Shown piece after piece: positions 1 to 7,734 of a stretch of 64,000 nt of DNA. The DNA is from an uncultured Lachnospiraceae bacterium (GTDB taxonomy: Bacteria > Bacillota > Clostridia > Lachnospirales > Lachnospiraceae), in assembly GCA_910579425.1 (NCBI GenBank), contig CAJTVL010000015.1:1-64000 (forward strand), given 5' to 3'. A program made the position numbers and the translations under genes. Position 1 is the first letter of the stretch, and each line of letters begins with the position of its first letter. Under the pieces are notes generated by a model. It did not search any database. It saw only the letters and a program-made list of their open reading frames with translations, and was not told the DNA's origin.

Positions 1-224
1 ATTTTGTATAAAAATCTGTTGACCAACACCTCATAACCGCTGTAAAGCACCGGCTCCATGGAAACGCCGATGACACTGATTTTCATCCCCATGGAAAAAA
101 CAAGCACAAAGGCCACTAAAACGGCGGCAAAACAACAAAACAGGGTACTGAATATATCCCGTATCATTTCTCTGCTGATCCACTTTTTCTTTTCGTAGAA
201 GGTTAATCCCTTACGTCTTGCCAT
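1..224 (-). CDS. lepB: Signal peptidase I, N-terminal part (runs off window)
   Basis: This is a type I signal peptidase, which removes signal peptides from exported preproteins at the outer face of the membrane. About 74 residues are visible: a basic N-terminus (MARRKGLTFYEKKKW), one membrane segment (about residues 32-50, FCCFAAVLVAFVLVFSMG) and then GVSMEPVL, where the serine of SMEP is the family nucleophile. The catalytic lysine lies beyond the window edge. The start is the ATG at 224, preceded by CGGAGG. It is the last visible gene of the ffh-rplS cluster, a usual place for lepB in Clostridia, but a terminator lies between it and rplS, so it may also have its own promoter. Confidence 0.9.
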   Translation of the reverse strand, partial: MARRKGLTFYEKKKWISREMIRDIFSTLFCCFAAVLVAFVLVFSMGMKISVIGVSMEPVLYSGYEVLVNRFLYK

Positions 225-293
225 ATGCTTCTGTTCCTCCGGGGACAGACAACCGCCTGGTCAAAAACAGGCTCCTGCCTTGTGGACTTATAC

Positions 294-320
294 AAAAAGG
301 ACAATTGTTTCCAACTGTCC
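294..320 (-). terminator. Intrinsic terminator after rplS
   Basis: On the minus strand a 9-bp stem (GGACAGTTG / CAATTGTCC, one G-T pair) with a GAAA loop is followed by TTTTT. It lies 25 bases downstream of the rplS stop codon and before lepB, so it should end or attenuate the ribosomal protein operon transcript. Confidence 0.8.
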
Positions 321-344
321 CTTGTTTTTGTATGTTACGCCGTC

Positions 345-689
345 TTATCTGACGACTTCCTTTACCTTGGCCTTCTTGCCTACGCGTCCTCTTAAGTAAT
401 TCAGTTTCGCACGTCTTACCTTACCTCTGCGGACTACTTCGATCTTTTCAACGTTGGGAGAGTAAACCGGCCAAGTCTTTTCCACGCCAACCCCGTTGGA
501 GGATTTCCTTACAGTGAAAGTTTCTCTGGCGCCTGTTCCCTGTCTCTTAAGAACCACGCCTTCAAAAATCTGGATTCGTTCTCTGTTTCCTTCCTTGATC
601 TTGCCGTATACCTTCACGGTATCGCCTACATTAAAATCCGCTACTTCCTTGAGCTGTTCATCTTCGATACTCTTGATCAATTCGTTCAT
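345..689 (-). CDS. rplS: 50S ribosomal protein L19
   Basis: Ribosomal protein L19 of the large subunit, located at the 30S-50S interface. The protein reads [12 protein letters not shown], then [38 protein letters not shown] and the basic tail [19 protein letters not shown], which is diagnostic. The ATG at 689 gives 114 residues, the usual bacterial size. The reading frame is open further upstream (to about 800) but that extension does not look like L19; an ATG at 701 directly follows AAAGGAA with no spacing and is less likely. It follows trmD after a gap of about 210 bases, which is long enough for a structured leader; I saw no L19-leader structure I could confirm. Confidence 0.96.
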   Translation of the reverse strand: MNELIKSIEDEQLKEVADFNVGDTVKVYGKIKEGNRERIQIFEGVVLKRQGTGARETFTVRKSSNGVGVEKTWPVYSPNVEKIEVVRRGKVRRAKLNYLRGRVGKKAKVKEVVR

Positions 690-902
690 ATTAATAATCA
701 TTTCCTTTCTATGATCTGCCATCTTTAACCTGCACGGAAAACAAAAAGTCACTTTCTGTTCTTCTGTGCGGCTCAGCCGGCAGAAAATCTGTAAACTCAT
801 CAGATGTTCTTAATACACACGTAACAGAGGACCATCACAATTTCGCAACAATAATAATCTATCATATCACCGGGGAAAATGCAAGCAAAAAATCGACGGC
901 TC

Positions 903-1721
903 TCATTCATTGCTGTCTTTCATGCTCTCAGCCGGGCTGGGAACCCTGTTCTTTTTTTCCCTCCGGCGTCTTCTCTCTTCTCTTTTTGCCTTTTTTATAA
1001 AGTATTCCTGATTTTCTTTTGCCCACTTTTCGTAAAGCTCCGGCCTTGCGTTTCTTGTACGGCTAAGGGACTGTTCCAGGCGCCATTCCTCTATCTTTTG
1101 ATGGTTGCCGGAAAGGAGAATCTCCGGCACTGCCTTTTCATGCCACAGCTCCGGCCTGGAATATTGGGGATACTCTAAGAGATGATTTCCAAAGCTCTCC
1201 GTCTCGCCGGATAAGGCATTGCTCAAAACTCCCGGCACCATTCTGGATATGGCGTCAATCATCACCATGGCAGGCAGCTCCCCGCCGGTCAGCACATAGT
1301 CGCCGATGGACACATAGTCTGTGACGATTTCCTCCAAAACTCTCTCGTCAATCCCTTCATAATGGCCGCAGAGAAAAATCAGGTCTTCCTCCTTTGCAAG
1401 CTCCTTCGCCAGCCTCTGATGAAAGGTCTGTCCCTGGGGCGTTACATAAATGACTCTGACAGGCTTTCGGCTCCGCCCTTTTTCATTAATCCCTTCTGTC
1501 ACGGCTTTCCATGTATCATAAACCGGCTGGGCCTGCATCAGCATCCCGGCCCCGCCTCCATAGGGGTAATCGTCCACCTTTTTGTGTTTATCCGTGGTGT
1601 AATCCCTGATATTCACCGTTTCTAATGAAATAACCCCTTTTGAGAGGGCCCGCCCGATAATGCTCTCACGAAGTCCGCCCTCCACCATTTCCGGGAACAA
1701 AGTAAGCACATGAAAATTCAT
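903..1721 (-). CDS. trmD: tRNA (guanine-N1-)-methyltransferase TrmD
   Basis: TrmD makes m1G37 in tRNAs that read CNN codons, using S-adenosylmethionine, and so prevents +1 frameshifting. The sequence begins MNFHVLTLFPEM and has the trefoil-knot SAM-binding features: GGGAGMLMQ, LCGHYEGIDERV and DYVSIGDYVLTGGELPAM. It ends in a basic Arg/Lys-rich tail of about 30 residues, longer than the core family. Start choice is uncertain: the ATG at 1721 matches the family start but has a weak Shine-Dalgarno, whereas the ATG at 1760 overlaps the rimM stop and has GAGGGA at good spacing, which would add 13 residues. It is translated in the same operon as rimM. Confidence 0.95.
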   Translation of the reverse strand: MNFHVLTLFPEMVEGGLRESIIGRALSKGVISLETVNIRDYTTDKHKKVDDYPYGGGAGMLMQAQPVYDTWKAVTEGINEKGRSRKPVRVIYVTPQGQTFHQRLAKELAKEEDLIFLCGHYEGIDERVLEEIVTDYVSIGDYVLTGGELPAMVMIDAISRMVPGVLSNALSGETESFGNHLLEYPQYSRPELWHEKAVPEILLSGNHQKIEEWRLEQSLSRTRNARPELYEKWAKENQEYFIKKAKREERRRRREKKNRVPSPAESMKDSNE

Positions 1722-1752
1722 AAACGGTTCTCTTTCGCTTTCCTGTCTGTCT

Positions 1753-2265
1753 TCATCCATCCAACAATCCCTCAAGTATGTGAATTTTTATTTCATTTTT
1801 TTCAAAACTGATGTCCAGGACACATTCTTTTATGGCCGGAAGGAGCAGCTCCCTTCCATCCTCCAGGGAGATCACATACACATCATTTGCCCCCGTCTGC
1901 AGCACATCCTTTAACCGGCCTTTCAGTATGCCGTCGTCTGCCGTCACATTCATTCCGATTAAATCCGCGATAAAATACTCGTCCTTATTTAATTTCACCG
2001 CATGCTCCCTTGTGACAAAGAGGGCCTTTCCCCTGAATTTTTCCACATCGTCCAGGCGGTCATAGTCTTTAAACTTTAAGATGACAAATTGCTTAAAAAA
2101 CCTTACGGCTTCTATTTGAAGGGGGCACAATTCCTTTCCGGTATCCATTAGTACTTCCTTCAGATTTTTGAAACGCTTTGCATCGTCAGTGGTGGGAAAC
2201 ACCTTAACCTCTCCCCTCACGCCGTGGGTGGAAGAGATAATTCCCACTTTTAACACTTTTTCCAT
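1753..2265 (-). CDS. rimM: Ribosome maturation factor RimM
   Basis: RimM helps assemble the head of the 30S subunit and binds ribosomal protein S19. The 170-residue product shows the N-terminal RimM beta-barrel start (VGIISSTHGVRGEVKVFPTT) and the PRC-barrel motif (DLIGMNVTADDG, LQTGANDVYVI, ELLLPAIKECVLDI). Length matches the family. The start at 2265 follows AGGGAGG. A T-rich hairpin lies just upstream at 2283-2338, so its expression may be partly separate from khpA and rpsP. Its 3' end overlaps the likely upstream start of trmD. Confidence 0.95.
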   Translation of the reverse strand: MEKVLKVGIISSTHGVRGEVKVFPTTDDAKRFKNLKEVLMDTGKELCPLQIEAVRFFKQFVILKFKDYDRLDDVEKFRGKALFVTREHAVKLNKDEYFIADLIGMNVTADDGILKGRLKDVLQTGANDVYVISLEDGRELLLPAIKECVLDISFEKNEIKIHILEGLLDG

Positions 2266-2282
2266 TGTGAGCCTCCCTGTAC

Positions 2283-2338
2283 AAAAAGGGATGCCTCTTT
2301 CCCAGGAGGCTTATTCCTGCGAAAGAACATCCCTTTTT
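2283..2338 (-). terminator. Branched terminator/attenuator-like hairpin before rimM
   Basis: An 11-bp perfect outer inverted repeat (AAAAAGGGATG / CATCCCTTTTT) encloses an inner GCCTC / GAGGC stem. Read on the minus strand it ends in TTTTTG and lies about 20 bases before the rimM Shine-Dalgarno. It lies inside an otherwise continuous operon, so it may act as an attenuator or processing site between khpA and rimM. Function is inferred from structure only. Confidence 0.6.
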
Positions 2339-2369
2339 CAACCTTTACCTCATTACCCGGTCTTTTGGA

Positions 2370-2597
2370 TTAGACGATTTCCACGTCTACTCTCTGATTT
2401 TCTTTGGATGATGCTGCCTTAACTACGGAACGGATTGCCTTCGCAATTCTTCCCTGTTTTCCAATCACTTTACCCATATCGGAAGCAGCAACATGAAGCT
2501 CTATCGTAATATGCTTTCCCTCTTCCTTTTGGGTTACCAGAACTTCATCCGGATGTTCAACAAGCGCTTTCGCAATTATTTCAACTAATTCCTTCAT
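2370..2597 (-). CDS. khpA: KH-domain RNA-binding protein KhpA
   Basis: A 75-residue protein with a single KH fold (VAASDMGKVIGKQGRIAKAIRSVVKA carries the GxxG loop as GKQG), formerly YlqC. In Firmicutes KhpA partners KhpB/EloR and affects cell division and elongation through RNA binding. The ATG at 2597 has a strong GGAGGTG site; the frame is open 10 codons further upstream without a better start. It sits between rpsP and rimM, the standard position in the ffh-rpsP-trmD cluster. Confidence 0.92.
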   Translation of the reverse strand: MKELVEIIAKALVEHPDEVLVTQKEEGKHITIELHVAASDMGKVIGKQGRIAKAIRSVVKAASSKENQRVDVEIV

Positions 2598-2629
2598 AGT
2601 CCACCTCCAAAAGAGTTCGCAACGCAAGC

Positions 2630-2875
2630 TTATTTTTCAATGCCTGCCTGCTTGAAAATCTTGCTTACAACTTCTGTGGGCTGCGCACCGGTGGCAAGCC
2701 ATTTTTTGGCCAGTTCCTCATCCACATGACAGGTACTGGGATTGGTCTTCGGGTCATAGGTTCCGATTTCCTCGATAAACCTTCCGTCTCTGGGAGATCT
2801 GGAGTCTGCTACTACGATTCTATAAAAAGGAGCTTTCTTCCGACCCATTCTTCTTAATCTGATTTTTACTGCCAT
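2630..2875 (-). CDS. rpsP: 30S ribosomal protein S16
   Basis: Ribosomal protein S16, an early 30S assembly protein. The sequence [26 protein letters not shown], then [13 protein letters not shown] and [14 protein letters not shown], is the family signature. The 81-residue length is typical. The ATG at 2875 follows GGAGGTGAAAGAA; the open frame upstream of it is not S16-like. It is cotranscribed with ffh upstream and khpA downstream. Confidence 0.97.
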   Translation of the reverse strand: MAVKIRLRRMGRKKAPFYRIVVADSRSPRDGRFIEEIGTYDPKTNPSTCHVDEELAKKWLATGAQPTEVVSKIFKQAGIEK

Positions 2876-3011
2876 TTCTTTCACCTCCGTGATGTAATTG
2901 TTAATAAAATTTATTTTGAAAGGAAACCAAAGGCTCATGACGCTCTGTACTTTTCATGCTTTCGGCTTCCACTTTCAACTGATGTATCCGGGCTTGGGGC
3001 TGATCCGTTCC

Positions 3012-4364
3012 CTAAAAGGGAAATCTCATGCCTCCGAAGCCGCCTCTTCTCTTGCCGCCAAAGCCGGACATTTGCTTCATCATTTTCTGGGACTGCTCAA
3101 ATTGCTTGACAAAGCGGTTGACCACCGCCATCTCCACTCCCGCTCCTCTGGCAATCCTGCTCTTCCTGCTCAGGTTTAAGAGCTTTGGATTTGCCCGCTC
3201 CTGTGGGGTCATGCTCAGAATGATGGCCTCTGTCTTGGCAAGCTGCTTCTCGTCGATCATGGACTCGAGATTGCCAAGCTGCTTGCTCATTCCGGGCAGC
3301 ATCCCGAGGATACTGGTGAGTCCGCCCATGTTACGCATCTGCTTCATGCTCTCTAAATAGTCGTTGAAATCAAACTTGCCCTTCTTCATCCGGGCAGCCA
3401 TTTCCTTTTCTTTCTCCTCGTCAATGGAGATGTTCTCCTGGGCCTTTTCGATCAGAGAAAGTACATCCCCCATCCCCAGGATCCGGCCAGCCATCCGGTC
3501 AGGATAAAACTGCTCCAAATCAGAAAGCTTCTCGCCCATACCCACATATAAAATGGGCTTCCCGGTAACAGCCTTTACGGAAAGGGCCGCTCCGCCTCTG
3601 GTATCGCCGTCCATCTTGGAGAGAATCACGCCGTCAATCCCGATCTTTTCGTTGAATTCTTTGGCTACCGTGACCGCATCCTGTCCTGTCATGGCATCCA
3701 CCACAAGGAGGGATTGATGGACCTCCACCTGTTCCTTGATCTCCTGCAGCTCCGCCATCATATCCTCATCGATATGGAGGCGTCCGGCGGTATCTAAAAT
3801 CACCACATTGTGGCCGTTTTTCTTTGCGTGCTCGATTGCCGCTTTGGCGATATTCACAGGCTTCTGGTTTTCCCCCATGGAGAACACCTCCACCTGCTGC
3901 TTTTCTCCGTTCACCTGCAGCTGCTTGATGGCGGCAGGCCGATACACGTCGCAGGCAACCAGCAGGGACTTCTTCCCTTTCAGTTTCAGCTTCCCCGCGA
4001 TCTTGGCGGTGGTGGTGGTCTTACCTGCGCCCTGAAGGCCGCACATCATGATGACCGTAATGGATTTGCCCGGCTGCATCTGAATTTCAGTGGTTTCCGA
4101 TCCCATTAGGGCGACCATCTCCTCGTTTACGATCTTGATCACCATCTGGCCGGGATTTAACCCGTTCATCACATCGGAACCGATTGCCCGCTCTTCCACT
4201 GCCTTCACAAACTGCTTCACTACCCTGAAATTCACGTCTGCCTCCAGCAGAGCGATCTTAACCTCTTTCAGAGCCGTCTTTACGTCCTCCTCCGTAAGCC
4301 TTCCCTTACTGCGAAGATTCTTGAACACATTTTGAAGTTTATCGGTTAAGCTCTCAAATGCCAT
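3012..4364 (-). CDS. ffh: Signal recognition particle protein Ffh (SRP54)
   Basis: The GTPase of the signal recognition particle; it binds signal sequences and SRP RNA and docks with FtsY. N domain residues 1-95; G domain with G1 GLQGAGKT (about 109-116), G3 DTAGR and G4 SKMD; then the methionine-rich M domain from about residue 300 (GMLPGMSKQ, MTPQERANP, KSRIARGAG). It ends in a Gly/Met/Phe-rich tail (GFGGKRRGGFGGM). The 450-residue length is normal. It lies 3 bases downstream of ylxM, the usual coupled pair, and its receptor gene ftsY is also in this window. Confidence 0.97.
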   Translation of the reverse strand: MAFESLTDKLQNVFKNLRSKGRLTEEDVKTALKEVKIALLEADVNFRVVKQFVKAVEERAIGSDVMNGLNPGQMVIKIVNEEMVALMGSETTEIQMQPGKSITVIMMCGLQGAGKTTTTAKIAGKLKLKGKKSLLVACDVYRPAAIKQLQVNGEKQQVEVFSMGENQKPVNIAKAAIEHAKKNGHNVVILDTAGRLHIDEDMMAELQEIKEQVEVHQSLLVVDAMTGQDAVTVAKEFNEKIGIDGVILSKMDGDTRGGAALSVKAVTGKPILYVGMGEKLSDLEQFYPDRMAGRILGMGDVLSLIEKAQENISIDEEKEKEMAARMKKGKFDFNDYLESMKQMRNMGGLTSILGMLPGMSKQLGNLESMIDEKQLAKTEAIILSMTPQERANPKLLNLSRKSRIARGAGVEMAVVNRFVKQFEQSQKMMKQMSGFGGKRRGGFGGMRFPF

Positions 4365-4367
4365 ACA

Positions 4368-4709
4368 TTAAAGCTCCTCTAATATCTGCCCTGTCAGCTG
4401 CCTTACCTGTGTAATCAGTTCTTCCCTGGTCAGCTCCAAATCCTCCGTCAGCTCCTGCAGCCTCATCACATTTTCCCGCGCCTGCATGAAGCGCCGGATC
4501 AGATGTAATTTCTCCTCATAGCCCTGCAGGGTACGGTTGCAGCGTCTCACCATATCATGGACGCCCTGCCTGGAAATCCCGTGCTCCGCAGCGATTTCCG
4601 CAAGGGACAGGTCATTATATACCACGTCTTCGTAGATTTTTTTCTGATGCTCTGTCAGCAGTTCCCCATAAAAATCATATAGAAGACCCTGCTCAACAAT
4701 CTTTTCCAT
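4368..4709 (-). CDS. ylxM: YlxM/p13-like DNA-binding protein
   Basis: YlxM is a helix-turn-helix protein that accompanies ffh in Firmicutes and is thought to modulate SRP; in streptococci it stimulates SRP GTPase activity. The 113-residue product contains the sigma-region-4-like motif LTEHQKKIYEDVVYNDLSLAEIAAEHGISRQGVHD and a C-terminal helical part. The ATG at 4709 is preceded by AAAGGTGG; 15 upstream codons in frame do not resemble the family. It is the first gene of the operon. Confidence 0.9.
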   Translation of the reverse strand: MEKIVEQGLLYDFYGELLTEHQKKIYEDVVYNDLSLAEIAAEHGISRQGVHDMVRRCNRTLQGYEEKLHLIRRFMQARENVMRLQELTEDLELTREELITQVRQLTGQILEEL

Positions 4710-4725
4710 TAAAACCACCTTTGCA

Positions 4726-4754
4726 AGGATACTACAAAAAAAGAGGGCTGTCAA
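4726..4754 (-). promoter_or_regulatory. Candidate sigma-A promoter of the ylxM-ffh operon
   Basis: On the minus strand TTGACA is followed after exactly 17 bases by TATCCT. A start site about 7 bases downstream would leave a leader of only about 10 bases and would clip the ylxM Shine-Dalgarno, so either transcription starts slightly upstream, the mRNA is nearly leaderless, or this is a chance match. Confidence 0.4.
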
Positions 4755-4785
4755 GTAGTTTTGCTTGACAATCTTCTTTTTGAAT

Positions 4786-5407
4786 TTATTCCTCTGTTTC
4801 CTTCAAATATTCTTCTGCTTCTTTAGGCGCAAGCCCATAGTTTTTCACAAGCATTTCTTTAATTGCTTCATTATCTGCATTGAGTTCTCGGAAACTTTTC
4901 ACAGTGCGCAAGATAAAACTCCGTCCCTCAGTTTCCATATACCTGTTTACCTCAGTCTCCACACGCCTGTTTACTTCTTTATTGATTTCTGGCTCCATGA
5001 TCTCCAACAATGCCTGGCACATACTATCATCACCTCTCAGTTCTTCCACTATCTTCTTATTTGCCTTGATGCTTACTTCCAGCACGGAGTCTGCAAGCTC
5101 CCGGTCAAACTTTTGTTTAAGCTCCATGACCTTTTCAAGCAGTTCTCTCATCTCCTGCTTCCGTATCCTGTCGGACAAGGCCTTGATCCACCTCCCTGCC
5201 CACAATGATCTGCGTCCGGAACAAAACCCCATCCAAAACATAATAGATGCCTGCATACGGATTTGTTACCTTGATATTATGCTCTCTAAAGTATCGAAAT
5301 AACCCTTCCGGCTTTGCATCGCGGATTATGGATATTGTAATATCGTCCGCCGCCCGTTCATCCACTCTTTCGCCGGAAGCTTTATAGAGGCAGCCATAGG
5401 CTCCCGC
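4786..5407 (-). pseudogene. Frameshifted, 5'-truncated PD-(D/E)XK/Rpn-like nuclease-transposase remnant
   Basis: Two overlapping reading frames make up one broken gene. The upstream part (about 5185-5407) reads GAYGCLYKASGERVDERAAD, then RYFREHNIKVTNPYAGIYYV and LFRTQIIVGREVDQ. The downstream frame continues with ALSDRIRKQEMRELLEKVMEL, LEVSIKANKKIVEELRGDDSMC and a charged coiled C-terminus. The join needs a frame change near 5185. An in-frame TAG at 5408 cuts off the expected N-terminal nuclease part. The layout resembles a multicopy Lachnospiraceae hypothetical family annotated as PD-(D/E)XK nuclease family transposase; that family assignment is from memory and moderate. Confidence 0.6.
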
Positions 5408-5538
5408 CTAGACGCCTTGATAATTCAATTATTAAAGCATAAATATAGCATGAATCTCTGGTCTTTAGAATAATTGAAATATCAAAAAAACATAAACCAA
5501 AGCATTCATGCCATAAATAAAAGTATAACAACCTTCCT

Positions 5539-5730
5539 TTATTCTTTTATCCTGTCAATATCCGTCAGATTAACTCCGGCAATATTTAATATTGCTTTTA
5601 AGGATAAATAATCCTCCTTTAAACTTTCATATGTTTCTGTTGCATTTTCCTTTTTGGCAATCAGCATATGCTTCTGAATCTTTTGGAATTGCTCAATTGC
5701 CTCCTTAGCAACTTCTAAAGTGTTTGGCAT
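5539..5730 (-). CDS. Small hypothetical helical protein (63 aa)
   Basis: I do not recognise this family. The 63-residue product (MPNTLEVAKEAIEQFQKIQK, then LKEDYLSLKAILNIAGVNLTDID) is predicted mainly alpha-helical and charged, with no signal peptide or membrane segment. The start at 5730 has a textbook site, CAGGAGGTGAAAACA before ATG, which supports real translation; the frame is open upstream but lacks a good site. It stands alone between two pseudogenes and may be a leftover of the same lost island or a small toxin/antitoxin-like protein; nothing in the sequence decides this. Confidence 0.55.
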   Translation of the reverse strand: MPNTLEVAKEAIEQFQKIQKHMLIAKKENATETYESLKEDYLSLKAILNIAGVNLTDIDRIKE

Positions 5731-5858
5731 ATTGTTTTCACCTCCTGAATAAAGAAGACAGTGATTAGTTGTATTCAGTATAGCATAACCAAAATGCAAA
5801 GTCTATTATTCCGTGGAGCAAAATCTGATTTCATAAGCTATTCTATGAAACAATCCCC

Positions 5859-6740
5859 CTACAGACTCCCCATTATATCCAACAAATGCTGATAGCTGTC
5901 TACACTGTCATAAACAACATCATTTCCGGACAGCTTTTGAAACAGCTTTTTTGCACAGTCAATTTTCGCTTTTTCAATTGGCTTCAGATTCAGTGTTTCC
6001 ATAGTTCCTTTTGTCTCTGCGATAAAATAGATATGCTTTACCGTCCCCTTATAAAAAGCGATCGCCCAATCCGGTGAATAATTGCCTACAGGTGTGGGAA
6101 TAGAAAAACCTTTCGGCAGCTTTGCATACACACACACTTCCTCTGCCAAGTCCATATCCTGCGCAAATCTGCGTTCTATACTCTGACCATCCCTGGCATA
6201 GCCATCTGTAAACACATAATCCTGTATATTCTTCTTTGCACGATATGCCCTTGAAAAATCAGTATTTTTCTCAGCCGTAAAAATATTTGCATCATAGCTA
6301 CCATCGGTTTGATTGTACGTAATCTGTTCCACGATCATGGTTGCTTTCTGCTCATTGATTAAGCGGATCGATTTTGTAATAAATTCTTCCGGATTATTTT
6401 TAAACATGGAAAATGTATATGGTCTTATGCCGGACAGAATTCTCGCTGCTGATCTCCTTGTCAGCTTCGCCCCTTCAGCAACTTTACCCACCAAATCATA
6501 TTTCACAAGACTTCCCGCCGGACGCTCCAATGTGTAAGTATGAGTTTTCTCGGCCAAAAATCCCCCTTCGCTTTTCAACTGATCAATATTCCAGTCATCA
6601 CCCTGCTCACCACTTGTTACAGTATATTGCAGTTTTGAGACAAACATCTTATCGTCTATGTGTGCGATTGCCTTTTTAATCAATTCCCCACTGTCAAACT
6701 CCTGCAATGGATATATGGCTGCCGGATTGTATCTTATTTT
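5859..6740 (-). pseudogene. 3' fragment of a type III restriction endonuclease (Res) gene
   Basis: About 290 codons remain. The end of the frame carries the nuclease motif of type III Res subunits: NYSPDWAIAFYKG (PD), then IYFIAETKG (ExK), followed by EKAKIDCAKKLF. An in-frame TGA at 6741-6743 lies just before the preserved codons KIRYNPAAIYP, and the DEAD-box helicase two-thirds of Res and the Mod methyltransferase are absent from the window. The fragment has no proper start codon with a ribosome site. This is therefore a decayed restriction locus, adjacent to another pseudogene. Confidence 0.7.
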
Positions 6741-6880
6741 TCAAATCATCTTTTATTACCTTCGTGGTATTATTAAATATTTCCATAATCTATCGCCAGA
6801 GTCCCTCCTGTCAAAACCACTCTTCACACTCTTTTCCTCTTCATCCACCCAATCCTCTGCCCATCCCTCCCCACGTCAAT

Positions 6881-7723
6881 TCACACCACCTCCGACGGCA
6901 TCTTCCCCAGAATCTTTTTGCAGGCTCTGCTGAAGGTGGAATAGTCCTTAAAGCCGCACTCCGTACTGGCGACGGTAGCCGGAACCCCGGTCAGGATCAG
7001 GCTTCTGGCGGCCTGAATGCGCTTTTCCAGGATATACTGATGCATGGAGTAGCCTGTTTCCTCCTTGAACTTGCGCATCATATGATATTTGCTCAGGTAA
7101 AATCGGGCAGACAACGCCTCTATAGAAAGCTCTGCAGATAAATTTTCATTGATGTAGTGTATCATTTCCACAATTTTTTTATCATATCTGGCTGTACTGT
7201 GAAAAATCTCCGGATTTGCAATGCAGCACCGGTTCAGCTCGATCAGAAGCTTGAGAAAAAGAATACGGCTGTACATGTTCCCTGCATAGCCGTTTTCATC
7301 CTCCGAATTTTCCAGGAGCTTTACCGTTTCAAACAGGGCTCTGCTCATAGCGGGAGACAGGCGCAGGACATTGCTGTGCTCCCCTTTGGCTACACGAAAA
7401 CACAGATCCAGGCTGCTTCCCGGCTCCGAATGCTCCTTAAGATATTCCGGAGAGATATAAAATACATACCTCTCATAAATTGTGTCAAAGTCCACAAAGG
7501 GCCTGTGGATTTCCCCTTTATTGATCAGAAGAATATCATGGGGCTCTAATCGGTAAGATTTCCCCTCAATATGATATTCCACCTGGCCCTTAATAAACCA
7601 GATCAGCTTATGGAAATCGTGATAATGATAGTCATATTTCCTCGGCTCATTGTCCTTTAAATGGAACAGCCTGAACTTTTCCTTCAGATAACCGCTTTTT
7701 ACCCCTTCTCTGACCTCTTCCAT
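6881..7723 (-). CDS. AraC-family transcriptional regulator with cupin sensor domain
   Basis: A 280-residue regulator. Residues about 20-90 form an AraC-type cupin (YDYHYHDFHKLIWFIKG, YHIEGKSYRLEPHDILLI, GEIHRP), which usually binds a small carbon compound. The C-terminal 100 residues hold two helix-turn-helix motifs (LSIEALSARFYLSKYHMMRKFK and PATVASTECGFKDYSTFSRACK). The ATG at 7723 is chosen because it lies 11 bases past the stop of the upstream lysozyme gene and follows GGGAGCAGGA. It is probably cotranscribed with the GH25 gene; the regulated target is not evident. Confidence 0.88.
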   Translation of the reverse strand: MEEVREGVKSGYLKEKFRLFHLKDNEPRKYDYHYHDFHKLIWFIKGQVEYHIEGKSYRLEPHDILLINKGEIHRPFVDFDTIYERYVFYISPEYLKEHSEPGSSLDLCFRVAKGEHSNVLRLSPAMSRALFETVKLLENSEDENGYAGNMYSRILFLKLLIELNRCCIANPEIFHSTARYDKKIVEMIHYINENLSAELSIEALSARFYLSKYHMMRKFKEETGYSMHQYILEKRIQAARSLILTGVPATVASTECGFKDYSTFSRACKKILGKMPSEVV

Positions 7724-7734
7724 TCCTGCTCCCG

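Noticed and set aside
690..800. Upstream extension of rplS to 151 residues
   Set aside because: The added 37 residues do not resemble L19 and contain no ribosome site; the ATG at 689 gives the normal family length.
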